From assembly GCA_016712345.1 (NCBI GenBank), contig JADJRH010000011.1:2480001-2544000 (forward strand): 64,000 nucleotides of DNA. The letters run 5' to 3'. Within the stretch, counting starts at the first letter, position 1; each line of letters starts with the position of its first letter. Both the position numbers and the translations under genes were made by a program. The stretch is from Polyangiaceae bacterium. GTDB lineage: Bacteria > Myxococcota_A > Polyangia > Polyangiales > Polyangiaceae. The notes beneath the pieces are model-generated. The model did not search any database, had not been told where the DNA came from, and saw nothing but the letters and a program-made list of their open reading frames with translations. Below, piece after piece: positions 25,698 to 33,508 of the stretch.

Positions 25698-25885
25698 AAA
25701 AAGGGCTCCATTTCAAAGGGCGTTGTGCCTTTGAACATCTCCCTCAGCACATCGCATGCCGCCTCGAGTGGGTACACAGACTCCTGGGCAGCTGACACCG
25801 CCATGCAGCGACCGGGCACGCTCTCGGTCTGGCGCCGATGGTCTCAACGCAGTGCCAAATTCGCAGTCGAGTGCGGAATCCGCAG

Positions 25886-26536
25886 CTACGGCGCGGGGAT
25901 TTTTTTGAGGTAATACTCAATACAGGCCGGAGGGTAGTCCCGGGCGCGCATTTCGTCAATCACTCTACCCACGTTGTACTCGGCTTCACACAGGGTGAAC
26001 TCAAACGTGGAATCGTTGAGGAGGGCGTAGTTGAGCCGATCGATCCGTTTGCGATTTTGGCCCAAACTCCCCGGGTTCACCACCGTTTTGCCACTTCGAT
26101 TCATAATGAAGGCGTGGTGAGAATGGCCGATTACATAGTTTTTGTCAGGTTCAATTTGTGAGTCAGGGTACACGCGAAGATTGTGATCGCCGATGGTATG
26201 GGCAAACGTAAACGGCCCCATCTCAAACGACTTGGGCAGGTTGGATATCAAGTCGCGCCGGGTAAAACTCTTTTTAGACGAGGTAAAAAAGTCACGCACA
26301 AGCGGTATTTCGTGGGAAACGTCTTCTGTACCCAAAAACAACCGTTCGTGATTGCCTTCAATAAAACGCAGGTTAGAAAGGCCGACAACCATTTCCAAAC
26401 ATTCATCATTCCAGGGCGCGTAGTTAACCACGTCACCCAAACAAATGTAGCCGTCCACTTGACCCTGAGTGAGTTCTACGAACTTTTCAAGAGCGGGAAG
26501 GTTGCCGTGTAAATCGCTGAAAATAGCCCATTTCAT
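25886..26536 (-). CDS. Metallophosphoesterase (calcineurin-like, YfcE/MJ0936 type)
   Basis: A 216-residue phosphoesterase with all five metal motifs: SDLHGN (D, H), GDVVNY, GNHE, a His further on in GHSHH and the tail NPGSLGQNR. Two divalent metals should be held between DxH, GDxx, GNHE and GHxH. It overlaps the upstream epimerase gene by four bases (ATGA), and the ATP-grasp gene is at the head of the operon. The substrate, likely a nucleotide or phosphodiester, is unknown. ~190 bases to its left hold no gene. Confidence 0.85.
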   Translation of the reverse strand: MKWAIFSDLHGNLPALEKFVELTQGQVDGYICLGDVVNYAPWNDECLEMVVGLSNLRFIEGNHERLFLGTEDVSHEIPLVRDFFTSSKKSFTRRDLISNLPKSFEMGPFTFAHTIGDHNLRVYPDSQIEPDKNYVIGHSHHAFIMNRSGKTVVNPGSLGQNRKRIDRLNYALLNDSTFEFTLCEAEYNVGRVIDEMRARDYPPACIEYYLKKIPAP

Positions 26537-27441
26537 AACATTTGCCGCGCGGCTCGAAAGTCAAGAAGGCCCTTGGCCAACGTTCGAGGTTGATAGTCCA
26601 GTTCGCGGCGAGCTTTGGTAATGTCAATGGGGGCAAAACTGGCCGCCGGGGCGCCTTTGGGCGGTTCTACATCAAGGGTAGATCCCGTTTCCGGGTAGGT
26701 GGCCAAAACCGTTTGAGCCAACGTTAACAACGAAGAGTGTTCTCCCGAACCGATGTTGTAAATCCCGGTTTTTTGCCGCTCCAGCGCTGCCAGAACGGCC
26801 TTGGCAACGTCGCCCACATGCACAAGATCGGACGCTGTCGCCCCACCGTCGCGCACGGTGAGCGGTTTCCCCTCCGACGCGAGCGCCATAAATCGCGCCA
26901 CGACTGAACCCGGTGGCATACCCATTCCGTAGGGTGAAGAAATGCGAAATGTCGAAAGGGAAAGGCCGCGCGTTCGAGCCAGGTGTTCCAGGTAGATTTC
27001 ACCGGCCACTTTGCTCGTCAGGTAATACGCCGCGCGGTCGGCGGGGTAGGGAGCCTGCGTTTCCAGAACCGGCGCCGAACTGGGGGGGTACGCATTGGAA
27101 CCGGATGCGTACACAAATTGACCCGAAGCATGGTTTAGAAACGCTTCGCCCAGTCGAAGAGTGGCAAGGGCGTTCACCTCATAGCAGCGGGCTGCATACG
27201 TTGAGTCTGTGTGATTGGGTGGAATGAACGCCGCGCAGTGAACCACGGCCGAAACGCCTGTCACAAGCGCTGCATGGGAGTTGAAATCGCAGATGTCGCC
27301 CTGCACAAATTCAACCCCCGGGGCTGACACAACGGGGGCCGAACGACCAAACGCCCGCACCGAGAACCCCGCGTCGAGAAGCGCCCGAACAATGTGACTA
27401 CCCACAAAGCCGTTGGCCCCTGTCACGAGCGCAGACTTCAC
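26533..27441 (-). CDS. NAD-dependent epimerase/dehydratase
   Basis: A 302-residue extended SDR: cofactor motif TGANGFVG, Asp/Gln segment at strand end (GDICDF), catalytic YLTSK (Y-x3-K, residues ~141-145), and RISSPYG (usual R-x-x-x-Y/P-G form). Substrate probably a nucleotide sugar, unknown. Middle gene of a three-gene operon: overlaps the ATP-grasp gene by four bases and the phosphoesterase by four. Confidence 0.85.
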   Translation of the reverse strand: MKSALVTGANGFVGSHIVRALLDAGFSVRAFGRSAPVVSAPGVEFVQGDICDFNSHAALVTGVSAVVHCAAFIPPNHTDSTYAARCYEVNALATLRLGEAFLNHASGQFVYASGSNAYPPSSAPVLETQAPYPADRAAYYLTSKVAGEIYLEHLARTRGLSLSTFRISSPYGMGMPPGSVVARFMALASEGKPLTVRDGGATASDLVHVGDVAKAVLAALERQKTGIYNIGSGEHSSLLTLAQTVLATYPETGSTLDVEPPKGAPAASFAPIDITKARRELDYQPRTLAKGLLDFRAARQML

Positions 27442-28439
27442 AGGCGGCTCCCGTTCCCTTCAATTCTACCCGTTGCCGAAAGTTCATCCATTTGAGAGGG
27501 TTCCACAACAAGTTCTTTCCAATACCGAAGAAGGGCGATTTTTTTGATGTCAAACGTGGGGGTTTTTCCAAAGAGAAGGTAGTCGGCAACCATTTGAGGT
27601 TCATTAAATCCGGCGAGGGATCGGGCGCCCGTTGTGCCCGAGCAGCGAGCGTTGATCTCAAAAATGTACGGTGTGTTGCCCTTTTTTCGAAGCTGAAAAT
27701 TGCATGCCCCAAACGGTTTGAGGGCTTGGGCAACACGGGTAAGGTAGGCTGACAGTTCGGCATCTTCTTCCACGAAAGCCTTGTATGTGTCACCGTCGCG
27801 CAGTTGGCGGCGCATGATAATTGTACCAAAACACTTCCCCTCAAAGTTGACGGTTCCACATGTGTACTCCGGCCCGTCGATAAACTCTTGAGCAATGTAG
27901 TTTTGTGGGTCTACCCGACGAATGTGATAGTCAAACTCCGAACGTTCACGAACCACAAACACCCCGATCGATCGGGCGCCGCCGGTTTTGGGTTTGAGTA
28001 CAAAGGGCAGCGGTAAGTCGGGGAAAGAGTGATCTGCCAGCTCAATTGTTTTGGGCGCAAAAAAGCCATTTTCAGCCAGAAACCGGGCTGTCAGAAGTTT
28101 GTTGTCACACGCTTTTATAATCCACGCGTCACTCACCACCGGGATCACACCCGCTTGCTTAAATTGCTCTGCGCCGGCCGAAAAAGCAAAAAGGTCGGGC
28201 TCCAAACCGGGGAAGGCAAGGCTCACATTTTCTTCGCGGCAGATTTCAATCACTCGGCCAACGTACGAAGGGTGGTTTGTGTTGGGAACAAGTCGCGCCA
28301 CATCCACGGCATAAAGCCCCGCGGCCTCTCGCCCGGCGTCGGCGCCGATCACGCGGTATCCGGTGCCTTGTAAGCTTTTGCAGATGCTCTGGCCTACGCC
28401 GCCGCCTACCCCCGTGACAAGAATGGTCTTGGATGTCAT
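27438..28439 (-). CDS. ATP-grasp ligase, carbamoyl-phosphate-synthase-like
   Basis: A 333-residue protein with an N-terminal Rossmann-like preATP-grasp domain (VTGVGGGVGQSICKSLQ) and an ATP-grasp domain: PFVLKPKTGGARSIGVFVV (glycine-rich loop), QEFIDGPEYTCG, and IFEINARCSGTTG (metal-binding E and N). It resembles small CarB-type or PylC-type ligases rather than true carbamoyl-phosphate synthase. It should activate a carboxylate with ATP to join it to an amine. The coupling with an epimerase and a phosphoesterase suggests modification of a sugar or polymer; inference. Divergent from the lipoprotein at 28612. Confidence 0.8.
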   Translation of the reverse strand: MTSKTILVTGVGGGVGQSICKSLQGTGYRVIGADAGREAAGLYAVDVARLVPNTNHPSYVGRVIEICREENVSLAFPGLEPDLFAFSAGAEQFKQAGVIPVVSDAWIIKACDNKLLTARFLAENGFFAPKTIELADHSFPDLPLPFVLKPKTGGARSIGVFVVRERSEFDYHIRRVDPQNYIAQEFIDGPEYTCGTVNFEGKCFGTIIMRRQLRDGDTYKAFVEEDAELSAYLTRVAQALKPFGACNFQLRKKGNTPYIFEINARCSGTTGARSLAGFNEPQMVADYLLFGKTPTFDIKKIALLRYWKELVVEPSQMDELSATGRIEGNGSRL

Positions 28440-28611
28440 GTTCTCTCTCTGGTTCAGCGAGTGAGTGTCGCAAGCGGGCTCCCGCGTTCACTCATTGGGC
28501 TTGGTTACCACGATGGCAGGCCTCTGAAAACGGCTTGCAACGCGATGTGATGAATACGTCAAAAGGCTGCGGCAACAATGCTGGCAGCGAGGCGGGGTGA
28601 CGGAGGAAAAC

Positions 28612-29622
28612 ATGCGCTTTGTGAGCTTGGCAGTGGCTTTTGTCATGTGTGGATCTTTTGCGATTGTAGGTTGTGACGGCGCGGCCGACGGCACCGGCGG
28701 AGGGGGAAGCGGAACCGGAGGCGACTCAACAACCACTTCTTCAACATCGGCTTCAGGTGGAACGGGAGGCACAGGTGGAGCTGCTCCCAAACCTGAACCC
28801 GGTTACGTGGGTAAAGCGTGCACCGCAGATTCAGAATGTGGGCCCGCGGGTAGGTGTATCAACTCAGAGCAATATGACAGCACCTTTGGTGGAAAGCCCG
28901 TGGGTGGGTATTGCACGGTAAGCTGTGAGGCCGATGAAGACTGCCCCGACGCGGGAAGTTATTGCTCGATTGAGGTGGGAGAAGGCCAGTGTTTGCTTGG
29001 CTGCACCTGGAATGAGCCGACCTTTGCTTATGGCGAAACGCCGCTTGACCCAACCAAGTGCCACGGGCGCGAAGACCTGATGTGTCACCCGATTATCGGT
29101 GACAAATACGTGTGTATGCCCAACTGCGGGCGGGATGAAAACTGCCCTGCAAACCACTACTGTCATCCCCTCGGAGGATCGTGCGTGGACACTCCGCCTG
29201 AAGGAAAGGCGTTCGGCGAAGAATGTACAATCGGGTCCACTGAATGCGCCGGGCATTGCCTGCGGGTGAAAGGCACTGAACAGCAGACTTTGTGTACATC
29301 ATTGTGTACACTTGGTGGGCTTTTTGAAGAGTCCGACGACTGCGGGGGCATCGAGGAAGGCTGGTGTATCGCGCGTGGAACGAGCGGCGGCGGACTGGGC
29401 GACCGAGGGTATTGTGTACCTTCGTGTCTGACCCAGGAAGATTGCCGCGCGCCCGACTTCTTCTGCGTTGGGCTGTTACCCGCCTCCACTGGATTGTGCA
29501 TGCCGGCAGTGGTGTGCACCGCCGACTCCGATTGTCAGGTTCCGGGCACGAACTGTGCGGACACAACCATGGGTAAGTTTTGTTTGACGCTTGACTACCC
29601 ATTGGGTGGGTTGACACCGTGA
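28612..29622 (+). CDS. Cys-rich lipoprotein with Gly/Thr linker
   Basis: A 336-residue protein from ATG 28612, placed by GGAGG seven bases upstream; an in-frame GTG five codons earlier lacks such a site. Signal peptide with lipobox FAIVGC, then a Gly/Thr/Ser linker (residues ~25-55). The rest carries ~24 Cys in pairs such as CTADSECGPAGRC and CPANHYC, typical of myxobacterial Cys-rich repeats (disulfide-linked, outer-surface). No enzymatic motif. A bidirectional hairpin terminator lies ~50 bases beyond the stop. Confidence 0.7.
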   Translation: MRFVSLAVAFVMCGSFAIVGCDGAADGTGGGGSGTGGDSTTTSSTSASGGTGGTGGAAPKPEPGYVGKACTADSECGPAGRCINSEQYDSTFGGKPVGGYCTVSCEADEDCPDAGSYCSIEVGEGQCLLGCTWNEPTFAYGETPLDPTKCHGREDLMCHPIIGDKYVCMPNCGRDENCPANHYCHPLGGSCVDTPPEGKAFGEECTIGSTECAGHCLRVKGTEQQTLCTSLCTLGGLFEESDDCGGIEEGWCIARGTSGGGLGDRGYCVPSCLTQEDCRAPDFFCVGLLPASTGLCMPAVVCTADSDCQVPGTNCADTTMGKFCLTLDYPLGGLTP

Positions 29623-29672
29623 TTGGGTAGGTTGGCCGGTCCGCGTTTTGTGGAATAGTACAAAAAAAGAAA

Positions 29673-29695
29673 CGGCGCCTGAATTTCAGGCGCCG
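29673..29695. terminator. Bidirectional hairpin terminator
   Basis: CGGCGCCTGA and TCAGGCGCCG form a perfect 10-bp stem with a 3-base loop (ATT). A run of A precedes it and TTTC follows on the plus strand, so it can end both the rightward lipoprotein gene (stop 29622) and the leftward lipoprotein gene (stop 29747). It sits in the 124-base gap between these convergent genes. Confidence 0.75.
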
Positions 29696-29746
29696 CATTT
29701 CTACCCATGATGGGCAGATCGTACACTGAGTGATATCAGAAAGCGA

Positions 29747-30766
29747 TCACTGGCAATCGCCGGTAACCTTGACCGCGCTGGCAGCGAACTTGGCGCCGAG
29801 CTTAAACGCGTCTTGGCAACCGTCGGCGCTGTTGGTTGTGGAGCACCAGTCGCCCTTGGCGATGATGGCGCCGTTTGCGTCGCGCGAGCACTTCTTCGGG
29901 TCACCGCCGTCGCCGGCGTCACCTGTCAAGAGTACACAGAGGCTCTGCTTGAGCGAGTTGATGATCACGGCGTCGGCGTCTTCGAGCGTGATGTACGCAT
30001 CGAGCGAACCGGCGTCGGTGAAGCGGGTTACGTCACCCGACGGCTCGCAGCTGTCTTCAGGCAGGAGCTTCTCGGCGTTGTACGAGCCAATGCAGTTTTG
30101 ATCGGCCGAGATGGTGCCGTCGGTGAGCTTGGCGTCGCGAAGGGGAAGAAGAACGAAATCGGCCGTTGTGCCGAGGAAGATCGGAACAACAACGTCGCCG
30201 CCGGTGGCCACGGTGAAGTTTCCGTTGGCGTCGGGCGTGGCGTCGACCTCAATGGGCGAAACCTGCTGGCCACCGAGCATTTCGTTCACGAAGCAATAGC
30301 CGGTGGTGGGATCGTCAACGGGCTTGGCGCCGCCGGTCTTGAGTTTGCCTGTGGATTTATCGAATTGAAGAATCCACGAGAACGTGCCGTCGCCGGTGAG
30401 GTTGCAGTCTTTGAGGTTCATGGTGACGCCCGACTCGATCAGGCCGGCAACGACCGGGTTGGTAAGAGCGGCGGGTTTCTCCAGCGTGAGTTGCGCCATG
30501 CGGAGGCCGAACGTGGACAGACCGGAGTTGTCGACGATCGCGATGCAGTCACTGGCCACGTCTTTGTTGGCTTCGCACGAAGCACAACAAGCCGCGGTGC
30601 ACTCACCGGTGCCGGCGCCCGTTCCGCTGCCGCCGGTTGCGCCGCCCGTGCCGCTGCCGGCCGTGCCGCCGGTGCCATCGTCGCCGCCGTCGCAACCTAC
30701 CGCCGAAAGAGCGAGCAAACCGACGGAACCCGACACAACAAGAGCAAACAAATTCGACAAGCGCAT
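29747..30766 (-). CDS. Uncharacterised lipoprotein, 339 aa
   Basis: Signal peptide with lipobox LLALSAVGCDGG (Cys about residue 25), followed by a Gly/Thr linker (residues ~28-52) of the same type as in the neighbour at 28612. A Cys-rich stretch CTAACCASCEA follows, then ~260 residues of a beta-rich domain with no recognised family. It may be an envelope structural protein. Stops at the shared terminator 29673-29695. A GGAGG ribosome site lies just upstream of the ATG. Confidence 0.65.
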   Translation of the reverse strand: MRLSNLFALVVSGSVGLLALSAVGCDGGDDGTGGTAGSGTGGATGGSGTGAGTGECTAACCASCEANKDVASDCIAIVDNSGLSTFGLRMAQLTLEKPAALTNPVVAGLIESGVTMNLKDCNLTGDGTFSWILQFDKSTGKLKTGGAKPVDDPTTGYCFVNEMLGGQQVSPIEVDATPDANGNFTVATGGDVVVPIFLGTTADFVLLPLRDAKLTDGTISADQNCIGSYNAEKLLPEDSCEPSGDVTRFTDAGSLDAYITLEDADAVIINSLKQSLCVLLTGDAGDGGDPKKCSRDANGAIIAKGDWCSTTNSADGCQDAFKLGAKFAASAVKVTGDCQ

Positions 30767-30907
30767 GGTGCAGCCTCCTGAGGGGCGCGCGACGGGCGCC
30801 CCAAAAATGAGGCCCCCCGCTTACCATATTTGTTGTGCCGAAAGGGCAGCTCGCGCGAGGCGGTCGGAAAAATTCAGCGTTGGCCGGCTGTGAACTTTTC
30901 TTTGGGG

Positions 30908-30924
30908 CGGGGGCTCTGCCCCCG
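30908..30924. repeat. Short GC-rich palindrome
   Basis: CGGGGGC-TCT-GCCCCCG forms a perfect 7-bp stem. It lies about 35 bases beyond the stop of the leftward methyltransferase-glycosyltransferase gene and resembles the GGGGCTCCGCCCC hairpin inside the mobile element copies at 33332 and 44330 in style. Possible terminator or REP remnant. Confidence 0.4.
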
Positions 30925-30958
30925 CAACGCCCCCGCGGAGACGCGCACGCGAGGGTTT

Positions 30959-32407
30959 TCAGCGCGTTTCGAATCGAGCGCCGCCTCGCCGGCCCACCGA
31001 AACGGCGCGGGCGAGGCGAATGAACGTCCACACGGTGCCGGCGAGTTTGCGGAGCTTGGAGGTGCCCACGCGCTCATCGTATTCAATGGGTATCTCAGCC
31101 ACGCGATAGCCACATTTCGCCGGGAAAAGAAGCGTATCAATGGGCAAAGCGTCACCCTCACCGTCAAAGTTGAACCCGCGAATAACCGATGTTCTGTAGG
31201 CGCGCATGCCCGAGTGAACATCAACGGTGGCGACGCCGTGAGCCGCGTGCGCCAAAGCCGCGAATGCGCGGTTTGCGATGAAGTTGGGCATAGGCATCGC
31301 GGCCGGTTTGGCGCGTGTGCGCGCGCAGTTGACAACGTCAAACCCTTCATTTTCAACGAGCGCGCGCACAACGGGGATCATGCGGGTTGGGTAGGTGAAA
31401 TCGCAGTCGAGATAGATCAGAAGCTCGCTGTCCTGCGCGGCCGTTTTCATGAGCCGCTCCATGGCCGGACCGTGGCCGCGCGGCGGCATTTGGCGGATGA
31501 CGCGCGCGCCCAAACGCGCCGCGATCTCGGGCGTTTTGTCGCGCGAGCTGTCAATGCAAAGAAGTTTTGCGTCGGGCGCTTCGCGGCGAACGTCGGCGAT
31601 CATTTTTTCGATGCTCTCTTCTTCATCCATGGTGAGCATGCCCACGGTGAGCGAGAGCTTTCGAGGTGCGGGCGGCCTGCGCGCGACAAAGACGTTTTGA
31701 AAGGCGAAAAGCCCCGGCGCGCGATCGGCAACGAGGTCTTCGAGCGGGCGAACCGCGCCTCGGTAGAGCTTGTACGGAAGCGAATCGACGAGCTGTGTGG
31801 GCGAAAAAGCGGATGGGTCGCGGGCCGCGTCGGCGAGCCCGTATGTGTACACAATGAGGTCTTTCGCGGCCCGAACGAGCATTGGATTTTGCTCGATGCG
31901 CAACACTTCGAGGCCGGCATTTTCAAGGAGTTTTCGACCCGACTCGCGCGTAAAAAAACGCAGATGTGAGTCGTCGAGAATGCCGCTTGGCCGATAGTTG
32001 AAACGCCCCGCGAGGAGGCTCGCCCGCACGGTCCACGCCGCGACGTTTGGGACCGAAACGAGGATGTGACCGTCGTTTTCGAGAAAGGGCAAAAGCGATG
32101 CGAGCACGCGCGCAGGATCGGCGACATGTTCGAGCACGTCGGCGAACAAAATCAGGTCAAAACGCCTATTTTTCAGAGCGGACTGAAGAGCGTCGGTGTT
32201 GGTGATGTCCACGTTGAGCACTTCGTGGAGACGCTTTTCAGCTTCAGCCCGAGCGTACACATCGGTTTCAATGCCGGTGACGTGCGCTCCGAGCCTGCGG
32301 GCAACGGCACCGTTGAGTCCAATGCCGCATCCCACGTCGAGCACGGTGCGCGGTGAGCCGATCGCTCGAACGAGGGCGAGGTTTTCTTCTGCAACGAGGT
32401 ACTTCAA
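30959..32407 (-). CDS. Fusion of SAM methyltransferase and family-2 glycosyltransferase
   Basis: About 482 residues with two enzymes in one chain. N-terminal half (~1-250): class I methyltransferase, motif I VLDVGCGIGLNG, motif II region LILFADVLEHVADP, then a Rossmann body. C-terminal half (~255-482): GT-A fold of the dolichyl-phosphate-mannose/polyprenyl-transferase type, LTVGMLTMDEEESIEKM, YLDCDFTYP (DxD form) and DVHSGMRAYR. It may methylate and glycosylate one lipid-linked glycan. Start is TTG at 32407, overlapping the stop of the transaldolase gene (gaTTGA), an unusual start codon that suggests translational coupling. Confidence 0.8.
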   Translation of the reverse strand: MKYLVAEENLALVRAIGSPRTVLDVGCGIGLNGAVARRLGAHVTGIETDVYARAEAEKRLHEVLNVDITNTDALQSALKNRRFDLILFADVLEHVADPARVLASLLPFLENDGHILVSVPNVAAWTVRASLLAGRFNYRPSGILDDSHLRFFTRESGRKLLENAGLEVLRIEQNPMLVRAAKDLIVYTYGLADAARDPSAFSPTQLVDSLPYKLYRGAVRPLEDLVADRAPGLFAFQNVFVARRPPAPRKLSLTVGMLTMDEEESIEKMIADVRREAPDAKLLCIDSSRDKTPEIAARLGARVIRQMPPRGHGPAMERLMKTAAQDSELLIYLDCDFTYPTRMIPVVRALVENEGFDVVNCARTRAKPAAMPMPNFIANRAFAALAHAAHGVATVDVHSGMRAYRTSVIRGFNFDGEGDALPIDTLLFPAKCGYRVAEIPIEYDERVGTSKLRKLAGTVWTFIRLARAVSVGRRGGARFETR

Positions 32408-33134
32408 TCCGCGCCCTTTCCGCGTGGATTGGTACCGGCCGCGTTTTGATCACCGACGCCCGCGTCGCGCGATGCAGCCCATGCGCTGTTAAACTCGCGG
32501 ATCGTTTCTTCGGTGCGGGGGTGCTTGAGCATGGCGCGAAAAATGGGGGGCGGCACCGTGACGATGTGCGCCCCCGCCGTGAGTGCCTGCGAAACGTCGT
32601 GCAGATGGCGGACAGAGCCCACGATGATCTTCGCGCCGAGCGATTCGCGATCGAGCTGGGCGCGCGTTTCAGAAATCACGGGGTTGGGGTCGTAACCCAT
32701 GTCGCGAATGCGCCCGCTGAAAATCGACACGTACGTCGCGCCCGCGAGAGCGGCCAAATAGGCCTGGTGGAAGCTCATGAGACACGTGACGTTGGTGGGT
32801 ACACCAGCGATGAAAGCGCGTGAGCAACGCGGAGCCCCACTTCACTGAAGGGCACTTTGATCACAATGCGATTGGTGCGCGGCGCTGCGGGCGAAGGCAC
32901 GTCGAACGCCCTGTACGTTTGGGCCTCGGTGAGCATTTCGGCTTCTGTTTCAGACAAAAGCTCCACAGCAACGGGGCACCTGGCCACGCTCAAGATCTCG
33001 ATGATGCGGTGACCGAGGTCGATGCCGCGCGCTTCACGCGACAAAATAAGCGGATTTGTGGTGATGCCCGACACCACTCCCCAGCGCGTGATCTCTTGGA
33101 TCTCGTTGGGGTTGGAGCTGTCGAGGAAAAGCAT
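32404..33134 (-). CDS. tal: Transaldolase, small type, frameshifted
   Basis: Two overlapping frames together make one transaldolase of the small (TalC/FSA) type. First frame (33134-32775): LFLDSSNPNEIQEITRWG, TTNPLI, and the Schiff-base Lys region IVIKVPFS. Second frame (32778-32404 and slightly upstream): AGVPTNVTCLMSFHQAYLAA, AGATYVSIFSGRI, IIVGSVRHL, AGAHIVTVPPPIF and the C-terminal helix. In the intact family these join as ...HALSSL-AGVPTNVT...; here one base is missing near 32800-32812. The role would be transfer of dihydroxyacetone between sugar phosphates. Either a real pseudogene or an assembly error; the downstream methyltransferase fusion starts in its stop codon. Confidence 0.8.
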
Positions 33135-33260
33135 GAGGGCGCGGACGGTACACTAGGCCCAAAAGAAGCGATAAGAAAATTTGGACATTCATCTGCATCG
33201 AAAAAAGCCTAGAAACAGAGCGCTTCGGAGCATTCCTACTGGGCGGCGTCCGGCGACTTC

Positions 33261-33326
33261 AAGAACGGTTTCATCACATGTGAAGAACGGTTTCATCACA
33301 TGTGAAGAACGGTTTCATCACATGTG
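33261..33326. repeat. 22-bp direct repeat, three copies, with TCACATGTGA palindrome
   Basis: AAGAACGGTTTCATCACATG followed by TG starts at 33261, 33283 and 33305, each 22 bases. The palindrome TCACATGTGA spans each unit boundary, so the dyads repeat on the same face of DNA every two helical turns. It lies ~130 bases upstream of the transaldolase start and touches the mobile element at 33332. It may be a regulator-binding array or a small satellite. Confidence 0.7.
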
Positions 33327-33331
33327 AAGGA

Positions 33332-33508
33332 CTAGTTCCGCCATTCAGAAGTTTGGCCCGGGTTCCACTTCTTCGTGCGGAAGTAGCCGCGCGCAAGCGC
33401 GGGGGGGATGGGGCGGAGCCCCATGGGACAAAAGATAGTGCCGCGTGCGCGAAGCACGCCGCGCCAGCGGCGACAAAAGTCCGGCAGGACTTTTGACACG
33501 CGGCACTA
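33332..33508 (-). mobile_element. MITE-like element, copy 1
   Basis: About 177 bp. Its reverse complement matches 44330-44508 with roughly 90 % identity by eye. Both ends read as CTAG-type sequences: one end CTAGTTCCGC..., the other ...GCGGCACTA. Inside: TAGTGCCGCG paired with CGGCACTA (module A), the hairpin CAAAAGTCCTGCCGGACTTTTG, the hairpin GGGGCTCCGCCCC, and CGCGCTTGCGCGCG. No coding capacity. Its end supplies the TAG stop codon of the NtrC-type gene at 33506, so insertion trimmed or shaped that gene's C-terminus. Confidence 0.7.

Noticed and set aside
27438..28439. Carbamoyl-phosphate synthase large subunit
   Set aside because: Far too short (333 residues) and has only one ATP-grasp domain.
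28488..28790. 100-residue leftward Pro-rich open frame
   Set aside because: Mirror of the Gly/Thr linker of the lipoprotein at 28612; the low complexity makes the frame open by chance.
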